A stretch of DNA of 64,000 nt from Lactobacillus hominis DSM 23910 = CRBIP 24.179 (GCF_000296835.1 NZ_CAKE01000004.1:54999-118998); one strand, 5' to 3'. Shown: positions 42,433-52,500, counted from the first letter of the stretch. Notes: generated by a model from the sequence alone, not told the origin. A program made the numbers and translations.

Positions 42433-42506
42433 TAAAAACCCTCACGATAGGACGTATCCAATAAGTGAGGGGATTGATCTATTTAAATGATAGATCAACA
42501 TGCTTA
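42433..42506 (+). other. Paired hairpins between methyltransferase and next gene
   Basis: CCCTCAC / GTGAGGG (7 bp) with an inner GGA-CGTA-TCC-like pairing, then TTGATCTAT / ATAGATCAA (9 bp, 7-base loop). No T-run follows, so these are not plain terminators. They could be an RNA processing or regulatory element in the packaging operon. Confidence 0.5.
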
Positions 42507-42528
42507 TTAAAACAAATCGAGATGAATT

Positions 42529-42834
42529 ATGAATAGAAGACAACAAGTAAAACTGCTAAAAGCAGATTTTCAGAAATTTTATGATAGATATGGTTCAAGC
42601 CATATGTTCAAATTAGCAGAAACCAGAAAAAGCAAAGGTAAAAGCGGACAAGCTCTTTTTACAGAGGTCTGCATTTTTTTGTGCTTTATAAATAAAAATC
42701 ATTCTTTAAGCATAGATTTACCTGCTCACTTACCAGGGGGCAGGCCTATTCTTAAGCCCATGCTTAGAAAGAACAAACCTAAAGTTGGTTTATTGAATAT
42801 TTTAAAATCTAAGCTCACATCATGGTTGCAGTAA
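42529..42834 (+). CDS. Hypothetical phage protein
   Basis: 101 residues, basic. N-terminus QQVKLLKADFQKFYDRYGSS. No domain recognised. The codons near CIFLCFINKNH are atypical, and the frame could be a decayed gene. It lies between the methyltransferase and portal genes. Confidence 0.4.
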   Translation: MNRRQQVKLLKADFQKFYDRYGSSHMFKLAETRKSKGKSGQALFTEVCIFLCFINKNHSLSIDLPAHLPGGRPILKPMLRKNKPKVGLLNILKSKLTSWLQ

Positions 42835-42858
42835 ACAGGCTAGAGAGGGGGTGAATAC

Positions 42859-44190
42859 ATGAGCTTTTTACAATCTTTAAAACGAGTGTTTAATCCTCGT
42901 CAAGAAACCCAGTCTGTTCCTAGCAAATTTGTTGGTCCTGGCTATGATTTTTCTCAATGGTCAAGACTGGGACTCACTGAATCACGTTATAGTGCTTTGA
43001 GAAAGAATGAAGATGTCTATAGCGTTATTAGCCGTTTATCAAATACCATGGCTGGGTTGCCAATCCACTTATATCAAAAATATCAGCAGGTAGACAAAAC
43101 GCCATCTGACTTATTGAATGGTTCAGCTAATCCTTCACTTTCCTCATATCAGTTGATTAATTCTACAGAAGTGTCAAGAAACGTTGATGGAAATGGATAT
43201 ATCTTTATTGAGCGTGATCCTAAGACTGGAGTGCCAATTAACTTATGGCCTATTGATACCGCAACCGTAACAATAGAAAGAAATATCGAAGACGGGTCAA
43301 TTTGGTATAGAGTGACCGGGCAACAATTTAATTTCTTAGTATTTAATACAGAAATTATTCATGTTAAGCATATTTCACCTTTATCTGAATACTATGGCAT
43401 CAGCCCTTTGGATGTTTTGAATAATGCACTAACTTTTGATAAAGCTGTAAAAGACTTTTCTTTAAAGGAAATGAAGAAAAAAGACGCATATATCATTAAA
43501 TATGACCGCTCTTTAGATCCTAAGAGACGTGAGGCTTTAATTGCGGACTTCGTAAAAATGGTCAACGACCATGGTGGTGCGGTTGTTCAAGAGCAAGGAA
43601 TGCAGTATGAACGCTGGGAAGGCAAATTTCAACCTAGCGATTTAGGAACAAGTACTGAAATAACTAAAAAGAAAATAGCAAATGTTTATAACGTGCCATT
43701 AACTTTTTTAGGTGAGACAGGTCAGAATGCTAAAAGCACTGAAAGTGTTATGACGCAATTTGTTGAAATGACGCTCCTGCCAATTGTTAAGCAATATGAA
43801 TCAGAATTTAATAGAAAGCTCCTTACGCAGAATCAGCGGTCAAGGGGCTATTATTTTAAGTTCAATGTCAATGGACTTATGCGTGGGGATACCCAGTCCA
43901 GAACTAGTTTCTATCAAATGATGATCAGAAATGGTATTGCAACGCCTAATGATCTACGCAAATTAGAAGATTTACCTATAGCTAAGGATAAGAATGCGGA
44001 CAAACTATGGTTCAGCAAAGATTTGGCGCTCTTAGAGCAAGCAGATAAGATCAATGCCGTTACAACTACAGCTGAACCACAACCTACTTCAAACAACAAT
44101 TTGGAAGGAGGTGAAAAGGAAAATGCCGACGGAGATCACGAAACTAAAGACTCAAACGAACAGCAAACTGGAAGTAAGGCAAGAAGCTGA
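42859..44190 (+). CDS. Portal protein (HK97 family)
   Basis: 443 residues; forms the dodecameric ring for DNA entry and exit. Visible family pattern: SRLSNTMAGLPIHLY (about 67-81), NGYIFIERD, VIHVKH-like EIIHVKHISPLSEYYGISPL, NVYNVPLTFLG. The acidic/Gln tail is typical. AGGGGGTGA precedes the ATG. It overlaps the protease gene by 68 bases. Confidence 0.94.
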   Translation: MSFLQSLKRVFNPRQETQSVPSKFVGPGYDFSQWSRLGLTESRYSALRKNEDVYSVISRLSNTMAGLPIHLYQKYQQVDKTPSDLLNGSANPSLSSYQLINSTEVSRNVDGNGYIFIERDPKTGVPINLWPIDTATVTIERNIEDGSIWYRVTGQQFNFLVFNTEIIHVKHISPLSEYYGISPLDVLNNALTFDKAVKDFSLKEMKKKDAYIIKYDRSLDPKRREALIADFVKMVNDHGGAVVQEQGMQYERWEGKFQPSDLGTSTEITKKKIANVYNVPLTFLGETGQNAKSTESVMTQFVEMTLLPIVKQYESEFNRKLLTQNQRSRGYYFKFNVNGLMRGDTQSRTSFYQMMIRNGIATPNDLRKLEDLPIAKDKNADKLWFSKDLALLEQADKINAVTTTAEPQPTSNNNLEGGEKENADGDHETKDSNEQQTGSKARS

Positions 44191-44923
44191 TCAAACTGAT
44201 TTGTATCTTTATGATCAGATAACCACTAAAGGTGAAGATGGCGTTTCAGCCATTGATTTTAGGGATGCACTTCAGTCAATAGGCGATGTTAAAGAAATTA
44301 ATTTACACATCAACAGTCCTGGTGGCAATGTTTTTGAGGGTGTAGCCATCTATAACATGTTTCAACAAAATAAAGCAAAAATAAATGTATATATCGATGC
44401 ATTAGCTGCATCAATAGCAAGCGTTATCGCAATGAGCGGTGACGCTATTTTTATGCCCGAAAATTCAATGCTTATGATCCATAACCCATTTGAGGGAGTC
44501 GTTGGAAATGCAAACGAATTACGAAAAGAAGCTGATGCACTAGACAAGATAACCCAATTAAGCGTTAGCGCTTATGTAAACAAGGCTAATGGAAAGATAG
44601 ATCAAGCCAAAGTGCAAAAGCTTATGGATAACGAAAGCTGGCTTTCAGCTGAAGAAGCTGTCAACTACGGCTTAGCAGATCAAATCTTGCCTGCAAACCA
44701 AGCAGTCGCTGTTTTAGATGGCAATGCTATGAAGCATTTCAAGCATATACCAAAGCAACTTGCTACTGAGGAGAACAAGCCTAAAAAGCAAGAACCAGTA
44801 GCAAGCAATAATCCAGAAGAACACGAAGAAATGGACTTTGAAACTATTGCAGAACAAGCCAATCTTCGCGCTCAAAAAATTTCTCACGAATTACAAGAAT
44901 TGAAAGGAAAATTATATCGATGA
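44123..44923 (+). CDS. ClpP-like prohead protease
   Basis: 266 residues from ATG 44123 (GGAGG and AAGGA upstream). ClpP fold: NSPGGNVFEG (about 58), catalytic Ser in AASIASVIAMSGD (about 96) and His in MLMIHNPFEG (about 120). It trims scaffold and capsid N-termini during head maturation. The ORF ends overlapping the capsid start (ATGA). The C-terminal charged part may be scaffold-like. Confidence 0.93.
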   Translation: MPTEITKLKTQTNSKLEVRQEADQTDLYLYDQITTKGEDGVSAIDFRDALQSIGDVKEINLHINSPGGNVFEGVAIYNMFQQNKAKINVYIDALAASIASVIAMSGDAIFMPENSMLMIHNPFEGVVGNANELRKEADALDKITQLSVSAYVNKANGKIDQAKVQKLMDNESWLSAEEAVNYGLADQILPANQAVAVLDGNAMKHFKHIPKQLATEENKPKKQEPVASNNPEEHEEMDFETIAEQANLRAQKISHELQELKGKLYR

Positions 44924-46068
44924 ATTTATTTGAAATGAAACAAAACCTTTACGATATCGGTCAAAAGGTTGAAGAAGCTGATAAGAAAATCAGTGAAGCA
45001 GCCACCAGCCCAAAGGAAGGCGCTGCTAAGTTAATTAAGGATTTGCAATCAGCACGTGAAGATTACCAAGCACGTTATGATGCATTAAAACAACAAGTTG
45101 AAATTGCTGAAGAGAAACAAAAAGCGGCATTACAACCAGTTAAGAAGAATGCAACTCAAACTCCAGAAGAAAAGAAACAACACGCCTTTGCTCAATTAGT
45201 ACGTAACACTATGGCAAAAGAATCTGTTGGTAAAGATATTTATGAAGCTTTAGGTGATAACGACGAAACCGGTGGTAACAAATTCTTGCCTAAGACCGTA
45301 TCTACTAACATTATCACTGCACCAGCAGAAAAGAATGCTTTGCGTGGTCTTTCAACAATCACTCAAATTCCCAATCTTGAAGTACCTCGTCTTTCATTTA
45401 CTTTAGATGATGATTCATTCATTGAAGATGGAGATACTGCAAAGGAAATTAAGGCAAAGGGTGATACCGTACAATTCACTCGTAACAAGTTCAAGGTAAT
45501 GGTTGCTATGTCTGAAACTGTTTTACTTGGTTCAGACGTTCAATTGAACAACTATGTAAATCAAGAATTGTCTAACGGTGTAACAGTTAAGGAACGCAGC
45601 GTTGCATTTAATCCCGCACCAACTAAGGCTGCTGAAAAGCATATGAGTTTCTATGATGATTCAGTTGGTATTAAGAAAGTATCAGGCAAGGACTTATATG
45701 ATGCTATTACTTCTGCCGTTGCTGATTTACACGAATCATATCGTGAAAACGCAACAATCGTAATGAGCTACAAGGATTACTTATCAATCATCAAGACCTT
45801 ATCAAATGGTTCATCTACTTTATATGGTGCTCAACCACAAGCTGTATTGGGCAAGCCAGTTGTATTTACTGATGCAGCATCTAAGCCAATTATCGGTGAC
45901 TTCTCATACTCACAATACAACTACGATATCAATACCTTATATGACCAAGACAAGGATGTTCATACTGGTATTAACTACTTTGTTGTGACTGCATGGATGG
46001 ACCACCAAATCAAGTTGGCAAATGCATTTAGAATTGCTGACGTTGCTTCTGGTAACGCGGGAAAATAG
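44920..46068 (+). CDS. Major capsid protein (HK97 family)
   Basis: 382 residues. An N-terminal coiled-coil delta domain (about 1-100) acts as scaffold and is removed by the protease. The HK97 core follows (FLPKTVSTNIITAPAEKNALR, VPRLSFTLDDDSF, KVMVAMSETVLLGSD, HTGINYFVVTAWMDHQIKL). It is followed by the gp6-like connector gene. The end of the gene carries a strong -1 frameshift signal that adds 124 residues to part of the product. Confidence 0.95.
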   Translation: MNLFEMKQNLYDIGQKVEEADKKISEAATSPKEGAAKLIKDLQSAREDYQARYDALKQQVEIAEEKQKAALQPVKKNATQTPEEKKQHAFAQLVRNTMAKESVGKDIYEALGDNDETGGNKFLPKTVSTNIITAPAEKNALRGLSTITQIPNLEVPRLSFTLDDDSFIEDGDTAKEIKAKGDTVQFTRNKFKVMVAMSETVLLGSDVQLNNYVNQELSNGVTVKERSVAFNPAPTKAAEKHMSFYDDSVGIKKVSGKDLYDAITSAVADLHESYRENATIVMSYKDYLSIIKTLSNGSSTLYGAQPQAVLGKPVVFTDAASKPIIGDFSYSQYNYDINTLYDQDKDVHTGINYFVVTAWMDHQIKLANAFRIADVASGNAGK

Positions 46069-46439
46069 ACTCCCCGTCAGATGATAAAGGTGGCAACAAG
46101 GGGAGTAATCCATCAAAACCACCTGTAAATCCATCAACTACAGGCGGGGATAACAAACATGCAACTGATCCATCCACTAAACCTAGTGATGATAAGAAGG
46201 ATGACGCTTCAAAGATTGATACTTTATCAAGTAATGATGGTAAAAAGACCGTAGAAGCGTCCTCTCAACACGCATCTAATACAGGCAGTGATGAAAAAAC
46301 TGATTCAGTAGAAACAGTCCCAACTCCCAATAATACTGTCGCTGAAATCAAAGCTTGGCTAGATAAGAAAAAGATTTCTTACCCAGCCAATGCTACAAAA
46401 GATGATTTGTTAAAACTAATTCCTAAAGCTGGTGCTTAA
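46059..46439 (+). CDS. Capsid C-terminal extension reached by -1 frameshift
   Basis: The heptamer GGGAAAA (46059-46065) sits right before the capsid stop, in the frame required for -1 slippage (G GGA AAA). Three bases later a 7-bp stem ACTCCCC / GGGGAGT (46069-46075 with 46100-46106) can stall the ribosome. The -1 frame continues 124 codons: a Pro/Ser/Thr/Asp-rich linker then VAEIKAWLDKKKISYPANAT and LLKLIPKAGA, a HeH/LEM-like fold. The fusion would be 506 residues. No start codon with a ribosome site serves this frame, so recoding is the likely route. Confidence 0.85.
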   Translation, partial: GKIDSPSDDKGGNKGSNPSKPPVNPSTTGGDNKHATDPSTKPSDDKKDDASKIDTLSSNDGKKTVEASSQHASNTGSDEKTDSVETVPTPNNTVAEIKAWLDKKKISYPANATKDDLLKLIPKAGA

Positions 46440-46441
46440 TT

Positions 46442-46801
46442 ATGTCAATATCAACTCTATTAACTACTGTTGACCCAAAAGACTTAGATGATGTTAAGAA
46501 CTTTTGTAAGGTTGATGGAGATTTAGAAGATGAAATCATTACAGGGATGATGTTGAGCGCTCGCAAGGACATCATTGGGCAAGTAGGCTCACAAATTGAT
46601 GATTTTTACGATAATAATTGGAATTTTAAATATGCAGTTTGGCTAAAGGTATATCACAGTTATAACAACCGTGATACTAGCTCAATTGCAATGACTTTTG
46701 AAATTCAAGATACGTACAACTCAACCATTAATGCTATGAAAGATGATTATCGTTTATTGATATATCAAAAAGAAAAAGCTAACGAACAAGGAGATGAATA
46801 A
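46442..46801 (+). CDS. Head-tail connector protein (gp6-like)
   Basis: 119 residues, all-helical, with the gp6/Gp15 pattern (DVKNFCKVDGDLEDEIITGM, ARKDIIGQVG, YNSTINAMKDDYRLLIY). It forms the ring below the portal. It begins 2 bases after the end of the capsid extension frame. Confidence 0.8.
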   Translation: MSISTLLTTVDPKDLDDVKNFCKVDGDLEDEIITGMMLSARKDIIGQVGSQIDDFYDNNWNFKYAVWLKVYHSYNNRDTSSIAMTFEIQDTYNSTINAMKDDYRLLIYQKEKANEQGDE

Positions 46802-46803
46802 CA

Positions 46804-47169
46804 GTGACTAAGCATACCAGTATTAACATTGCAAGAATGAGATATCGCTTAGAGTTTGGTAAATACGATGACACAACCGGCGAAATTAATCCAAATACGG
46901 GAGAAAAAATTAGCAGTTTCTTACCACTTTATACTTTATGGGCGGGTAAATGGTCTATTAGCCAAGCTGAATTATTATCTTTAGCTGGTGCTGGTATAAA
47001 AGATGCTGTTGTTTTCTTTATTCGTCACAATCCTAATATTACAAGTGACTTTACCATCCGTTTCGAAGACAATGATTACAAAATCGACAGTATTAAATAT
47101 GATGATGGCCTGTCGGCAAACAGTTTTGATTTAGTTACTTGTCATAGAGAGGTAACCAAGCATGGCTAG
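46804..47169 (+). CDS. Head closure protein
   Basis: 121 residues from GTG 46804 (GGAG upstream in the preceding gene), beta-rich (RMRYRLEFGKYDDTTG, LYTLWAGKWSISQAEL, DFTIRFEDNDYKIDSI), as in SPP1 gp16/HK97 gp7-type stoppers. It closes the head after packaging. Overlaps the next gene by 8 bases. Confidence 0.78.
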   Translation: MTKHTSINIARMRYRLEFGKYDDTTGEINPNTGEKISSFLPLYTLWAGKWSISQAELLSLAGAGIKDAVVFFIRHNPNITSDFTIRFEDNDYKIDSIKYDDGLSANSFDLVTCHREVTKHG

Positions 47170-47602
47170 TGAAATTTTAAATGAACAAAACTTTGACCAA
47201 AAAATTGATGATCTAGCTAGAGGATGGACTAAAATGGATCGTCTTGTTGTTAATAAAGCAGGTATGGAAGCTTTTAAGCCCATCTTAAAAAGTAAAATAG
47301 ACCAGCATAGAACTACTGGTAAATATGGTGTTGGATATCCAGACCATATGGCAGATACACTAGTTACCAACGATAAATACGATGGTAGCGAAGAAATCGG
47401 CTTTTCTAAAGAAGGGAAGAAAGCTTATATTGCTCGCTTTATTAATGACGGTTGGGAAGAATATAACCAGCATGGTGGACCGTATGGGCATCATGAAGGT
47501 GAACATTATTGGGAAAAAGCAACTGATGAATCAGAAAAAGTTGTAACTGCTGCAATGGTTAAAGCAGCAAAAGAAGTAATGAGACGAAAGCTAGGTGGTT
47601 AG
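47162..47602 (+). CDS. Tail component (HK97 gp10 family)
   Basis: 146 residues. The family hallmark is the late RFINDGWEEYNQHGGPYGHHEGEHY-like region (shown here as RFINDGWEEY and GEHYWEKA) with a helical end. It joins head connector and tail tube. Confidence 0.82.
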   Translation: MASEILNEQNFDQKIDDLARGWTKMDRLVVNKAGMEAFKPILKSKIDQHRTTGKYGVGYPDHMADTLVTNDKYDGSEEIGFSKEGKKAYIARFINDGWEEYNQHGGPYGHHEGEHYWEKATDESEKVVTAAMVKAAKEVMRRKLGG

Positions 47603-47603
47603 T

Positions 47604-47987
47604 ATGACTCCTGCAGCAAAAGTAGTCACATTACTAAAACAAAATGTGGATCAGCTTGAAGAGATTCAAGCAAAACATATTCACGCTTATATGATTAGTC
47701 CACAAGATCAAACGAAAACTGAACCAATTATTGTGGTTCAAGAAGCGCCTGGAGGTCGTCACTCCTATGGTAACGGAGTACCGATATTTGAAAGAAGGCG
47801 ACTCCAGATTCAATTTTATTATCCGAAAAATTACACAAAAGATATGGAAGCCATTGAACATTCTGTTCGGGCTTTTTTATTTACCCAAAAATACATTTGC
47901 TATTCAAATGGAGGGCATGTAATTACGCCGAATAATCAAAATATCACAAATACACTCAAATTTAATTATCAATTGGAGGATATCTAA
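47604..47987 (+). CDS. Tail terminator-type protein (DUF806)
   Basis: 127 residues from ATG 47604 (AGGTGG upstream). DUF806 pattern: AKVVTLLKQNVDQLEEI, VVQEAPGGRHSYGNGVPIFE, RLQIQFYYPKNYTKDMEAIE. Members cap the tail tube of lactobacillus/lactococcus siphoviruses. Overlaps the tail tube gene start. Confidence 0.82.
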   Translation: MTPAAKVVTLLKQNVDQLEEIQAKHIHAYMISPQDQTKTEPIIVVQEAPGGRHSYGNGVPIFERRRLQIQFYYPKNYTKDMEAIEHSVRAFLFTQKYICYSNGGHVITPNNQNITNTLKFNYQLEDI

Positions 47988-48643
47988 TGGCCGTAGTAGG
48001 TTTAACAACTATTTACGCAGGACTAAAGGACTTAGATGGTTCTGTAATTACCGGCGAAAACGGTGTCGATAAGACCGGTATTTTTGAAATCGACACTGAC
48101 AAGTCACACTACAACTTAGGTTCAAAAACCTTTAACATTACCAACTTATCAGGTACTAATACCAAGATTTCAGGTAACAACGAAGTTGTAGATATCTCTA
48201 AGGGCCCAGCTGCTCCCCAAGTAGCAATTGACTCTAACATGGTTAACCCAATCAAACTTAACCAATTGTTAGGACGTCAAAAGTTAACTGGCGGTGGTTG
48301 GACTGAAGGAGAAGAAACTCAAGAAATTGGTTTAATTGGTGTTTCTGTAGACCCTATCACTCATTCAAAAATTTATTGGTGCTTTGGTAGAGGTACTTTA
48401 ACTCAAGCTACTCAAAATATGCAAACTAACACTGATACTGCACAAACTCGTGAAGATGACAACTTAACTTTCACAGCTTTGTCATACGACAAGTTCAACA
48501 AGAAGCCTTACGCAGTATTTTGGGAAAAGAATGAAGGCTTTAATGCTAAGGCAATGTTTGATTTGGTATTTCCAGGTCAAACTTTGGTAACTGATAGTGG
48601 AACCACTACTGATGGTCAATCAGGTACCCCGAGTAAAGCCTAA
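47987..48643 (+). CDS. Major tail tube protein
   Basis: 218 residues. VVGLTTIYAGLKDLDGSVIT at the start and LIGVSVDPITHSKIYWCFGRG, KPYAVFWEKNEGFNAKAMFDLVFPG are typical of the phi13-type major tail protein. The C-terminus ends in a Thr/Gly-rich TDSGTTTDGQSGTPSKA, and the +1 frame continues for 73 more codons. Strong codon bias matches high expression. Confidence 0.92.
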   Translation: MAVVGLTTIYAGLKDLDGSVITGENGVDKTGIFEIDTDKSHYNLGSKTFNITNLSGTNTKISGNNEVVDISKGPAAPQVAIDSNMVNPIKLNQLLGRQKLTGGGWTEGEETQEIGLIGVSVDPITHSKIYWCFGRGTLTQATQNMQTNTDTAQTREDDNLTFTALSYDKFNKKPYAVFWEKNEGFNAKAMFDLVFPGQTLVTDSGTTTDGQSGTPSKA

Positions 48644-48863
48644 TACTAATCCATCTACTACCACACCTAGTGGTACAGAAACTATACCAACTGGAGATAA
48701 AGATAAATCAGAAAATAAAGCTGACAAATCTAATGATCCTGATAAAGAAACTACTCCAGATCAATCAGAAGATCATAAAGAAAATGATGATGCAAAAGCA
48801 CAATCTACAGCTTCTTCTGACCAAAAAGAAGCAACTAACAATTCAGATCACGCAACTGAATAA
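48644..48863 (+). CDS. Tail tube C-terminal extension in the +1 frame
   Basis: The frame open from about 48597 to 48863 has no credible start and overlaps the end of the tail tube gene. Joining after TPSK would give a natural chain PNTNPSTTTPSGTE then a very hydrophilic Asp/Lys/Ser tail (KADKSNDPDKETTPDQ). The shift is +1 (or -2), not -1. Listeria phage PSA uses programmed +1 shifting at the ends of both its capsid and tail tube genes, a close precedent. An indel is the alternative. Confidence 0.6.
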
Positions 48864-48935
48864 TTAATAAAAACATTTTAATAGCGGACAGAGACGAGAA
48901 ATGTGAGACGAATTTTAAGAGAGGATTTTAAATAC

Positions 48936-49349
48936 ATGGCAATAAAAGTTAATTTTGATGCAAAAGATACTTTAGGCAAAAACTATGAACTTATCGATAC
49001 TTACAACAATGTAAAGATTGTTGCTCAAAGCTTAATTGATATGTTAAATGCTATCGATAAGGAAGAAAAGAAAAACCCAGATATGAACTTTATTGAATAT
49101 GGGGAACTTATTAATCGATATGTTAAGAAAAATGTTGCTCGTATCTTAGGTCTTGATGCAAAAGGAGTTAAGAAATTGGACAACATGAGTAGATCAGATG
49201 TTACTAAATTCTATGAAGAATTAGCTGATAAATTCTGTGATATGACTGTTCCATCAACTGAACGTCTTAAGGAAGCCATTAATAGTGTAAATGGTCAAGT
49301 ACCAGAACGCGACGTTAGTGAAAAAGGTAACGAACAAGACCCAAAATAG
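48936..49349 (+). CDS. Tail assembly chaperone (gpG-like)
   Basis: 137 residues from ATG 48936. Helical, soluble, abundant in acidic and Lys residues (AKGVKKLDNMSRSDVTKFYEEL). Directly before the tape measure, this is the tail chaperone position. The end carries CCCAAAA in the -1 slippage frame, giving a longer form. Confidence 0.85.
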   Translation: MAIKVNFDAKDTLGKNYELIDTYNNVKIVAQSLIDMLNAIDKEEKKNPDMNFIEYGELINRYVKKNVARILGLDAKGVKKLDNMSRSDVTKFYEELADKFCDMTVPSTERLKEAINSVNGQVPERDVSEKGNEQDPK

Positions 49350-49555
49350 CTAGAAGAGAAATCGTTTGGCAATTACAACAATTAATAAAAGACATTGATT
49401 ATATGGCACAACAATTGCTTAACGAAAAAGGCGTAATGCCTGATGCGTTTTATGGTCAATCAATGTCTAATTGGATTTCAGCACAAAGAGCCGAGTCACC
49501 ACAAGATAGAGTAGGTAATCCTCTTGATATTGCTCGGCAACTTGGTGCTTTGTAA
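49340..49555 (+). CDS. Tail chaperone -1 frameshift extension (gpGT-like)
   Basis: CCCAAAA (49340-49346) directly precedes the TAG stop and lies in the frame needed for -1 slippage (C CCA AAA). The new frame reads ATA-GCT-AGA and continues about 69 codons (REIVWQLQQLIKDIDYMAQQ, PLDIARQLGAL) to 49555. The G/GT pair binding the tape measure is conserved in siphoviruses, so the extension is expected here. Confidence 0.85.
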   Translation, partial: PKIARREIVWQLQQLIKDIDYMAQQLLNEKGVMPDAFYGQSMSNWISAQRAESPQDRVGNPLDIARQLGAL

Positions 49556-49583
49556 TTTCTAAAGAGAAAGGAGGTAAAAATAT

Positions 49584-52500
49584 ATGCCTGTAATTGATGG
49601 TTATACTTTCGTCATGGATTTGCAAGACCGTGGTGTTATGAAAAACTTACGTGGTATGAAACAAGCTATGCAAGTTCTTAAAAACGAAATGCGTACTGGT
49701 TTTCAACAATTCCAAGCAAGCGAAGGTACACTATCAGCTTATAATTTTAAGTTAAAAGAGTCTGCTAACATCATCAAAGAATATCAACATAATATTAATG
49801 AATTATCGGCTAGATATTCTGACTATAAAACCAAACTTGATGAAGCTCAAAATTCTGTAAGAGAAGAAAAAGCCAATCTTGAAGATGCTAAAAAGAAATA
49901 CGAAGAAAATAGTGACCAAGTAAAGAAAGCCGCTAAAGCATATGACCAAGCTCAAAAAGATTTAAAGCATTATAGCAATGAAGTCCGTCAGGCAAAAATG
50001 GTACTTGACCGCTACGATGCTGGCTTAGCTCAAACACGACAACAGCAAGAAAAAGCTCGTGAAATGCTAGAGCGTATGAAAACTGGTCTATATGACTATC
50101 GTAGAGAAACCGAAGCTATTACTAAAGCTAACAAATCATTTACTACTAGTCTTAGAGAAAGTGGTAATTATTTTAAAGCTAATAGAACTGGTATTCGGGG
50201 ACTTAAAGTTGAGCAAGAAGCTTTATCAAAGCAATATAAGGCAGAAAAAGAAGTTCTAAGTCAATTAGAAACTAAGCAATCAGGCTTACTTACAAAATAC
50301 AAACAAGAGAGAGCCACACTTTCCTCCTTGACCTCTGCTCGCACAAGAGCAAAAAATGAATTAACTCAGGCAACCCAAAAATATGGTGCTGAAAGCCAAC
50401 AAGCTTCCAAAGCCAAAGCAAAGCTTGATAGTTTAAATGAATCTTATGAAAAACAAAAACGTGTTCTTAGTGGCTTTCCTGAACGTATTTCTAACGTAAG
50501 TAAAGAGTACAGTGAGCAAGCTCAAAAAGCTAGTGCGGCTTCTGCCAAATTACGTACGCTTGATAATGCTTTAGGTCACACTAAGTTTAGTTATGCTAAA
50601 GCCCAAGTAGTAGGCTTTGGTCAATCAATTTCACAATTTAATCAACGACTCAAACAGTCCACTTCCAATACTAGGGAGTGGGCTTCTTCTTTAAAAGGTG
50701 GTTTAGTTGCTGCTGGTGCAGGAATGACCGCCGTTGGCGCTGGTGTCGGCAAAGCTACAAAAATGGCTGCTGACATGCAGACTCAATGGGTTAACATAAA
50801 AAACCTATTAGTTACTGGTGGCGAAAGCGCAGGAAAAGCCGTACAAAATGTTGGGCTGATGGAAAGAGATGCATCCAAATATTCTAAAGAATATGGGTTG
50901 TCTCAAAAAGAAATTGCAGAACAATATACCAACTTAGTAAAACGTGGTTATGATTCTAAAGCGGCTTTAGGTGCTATGAAGTCAGAGCTGGAAGCTACAA
51001 GAGCTACTGGTGATGACTTCGAAGATGTTGTTAACAATGCCTCTAGTGCATTAGATGCATTTGGATTACGTACTGATAATGTCGCACAAATGTCTAAAAA
51101 CACCAAAAGGGTTTTAAACTCCATGGCTTATGCTGCTGATATGACGGCGACAGACTTCAAGGACTTAGGCGAAGGGATGTCTTTCGTATCTTCAACTGCT
51201 TCACAAGCTGGGCTTAGTGTTGAAGAAACATCAGCGGCTTTAGGTGTATTGTCAAACGCTGGTGTTGAAGGAACTCGTGCTGGTACTGGGTTACGTAAAG
51301 TATTGAACTCTTTAATTAGTCCTACTAAGGGAGCGAGTGATGCCTTACAAAGTATCGGCCTTTCTACCAAAGATTTTAGAACTCAAGCTGGTAAATTAAA
51401 GCCAGTCACACAGATCTTCAAAGAGATTGAAAACGCTATGGATAAGAAAAAGCTTACTCAAGCTGAAAAAATGGACATTTTCCATAGTTTATTCGGTACA
51501 ACTGGTCAACAAGCTGGTGCTATTTTAGCTCAATCGAATAAAGATCTAGGTGAATTAGTTCAAAAAGTTAAAAAAGCCAATAAGGGACAAGGTTATGTTC
51601 ACCAATTAGCCCAAAAGAACATGCAGACTACTCAAATGCAGATGAAGAAGCTGCAGATGACATTCCAAGACATGGCTATTAACGTTGGTAAACAAATGTT
51701 GCCAGCAATTAACTCTGTTACAGAAGCATTTTCTAAATGGACGGTTTCCAAAGAGGGTAAAGAAGCTATCAATGGTATGACTAGTGCGGCGAAAGGATTT
51801 GCACAGTATCTTGCAAATCATACCAAAGATATCATGGACTTCTTTAGCGGAGTAGTTGATGGCGCTAAGAATGCATTTAACTTCTTAAAAACAGTTACGA
51901 CTCCAATTAGAAATTTCATCGGCTGGCTAGATAAGAAATTAGGTGGTGGCAAAAAAGATAATCCTGTTGCTAAATTTGTAGGTATAGCAGTAGGCGCATT
52001 AGCTGTATTAGCTGTTCCTCTTGCTGCATTAAAAAAAGCATTCCAAGGAACAATTGCAATTGGTAAAGACCTAGGCAAACTCAAAGACTGGGTTAAGGGT
52101 AACAAGTATGTAAACGAACGTAATGCTTACATGCAAAAGTTGATTGAACTGCAAGAGCAATCAATTAAGCTTACCAAAGAACAGATTGAACTTGACCGAC
52201 AAAATACCAAACCTACAGGTGGCAATGGAAATTCAACCACTGGAGATATTGCTGATATTGCAACTGATGTTGCGGGCAATGGACCAGTTAAGGAGGTTAA
52301 AACTGCTTCTAAAGCCGAAAAGACAGCTGATGTAGCAAGTGAAGTTGCTGATACCGTAGACATCGTAGCTTCTGCCAAAGGTGGTAATGGCGCAAAGATT
52401 GCTAAAGATGTTGAAGAAATGGGAGCTAAACATGCCCGTTTCTGGCAAAAAGGCTGGCTAGGTAAATTTATAGGATGGAGTAAGAAACTCTTAAGTATTA

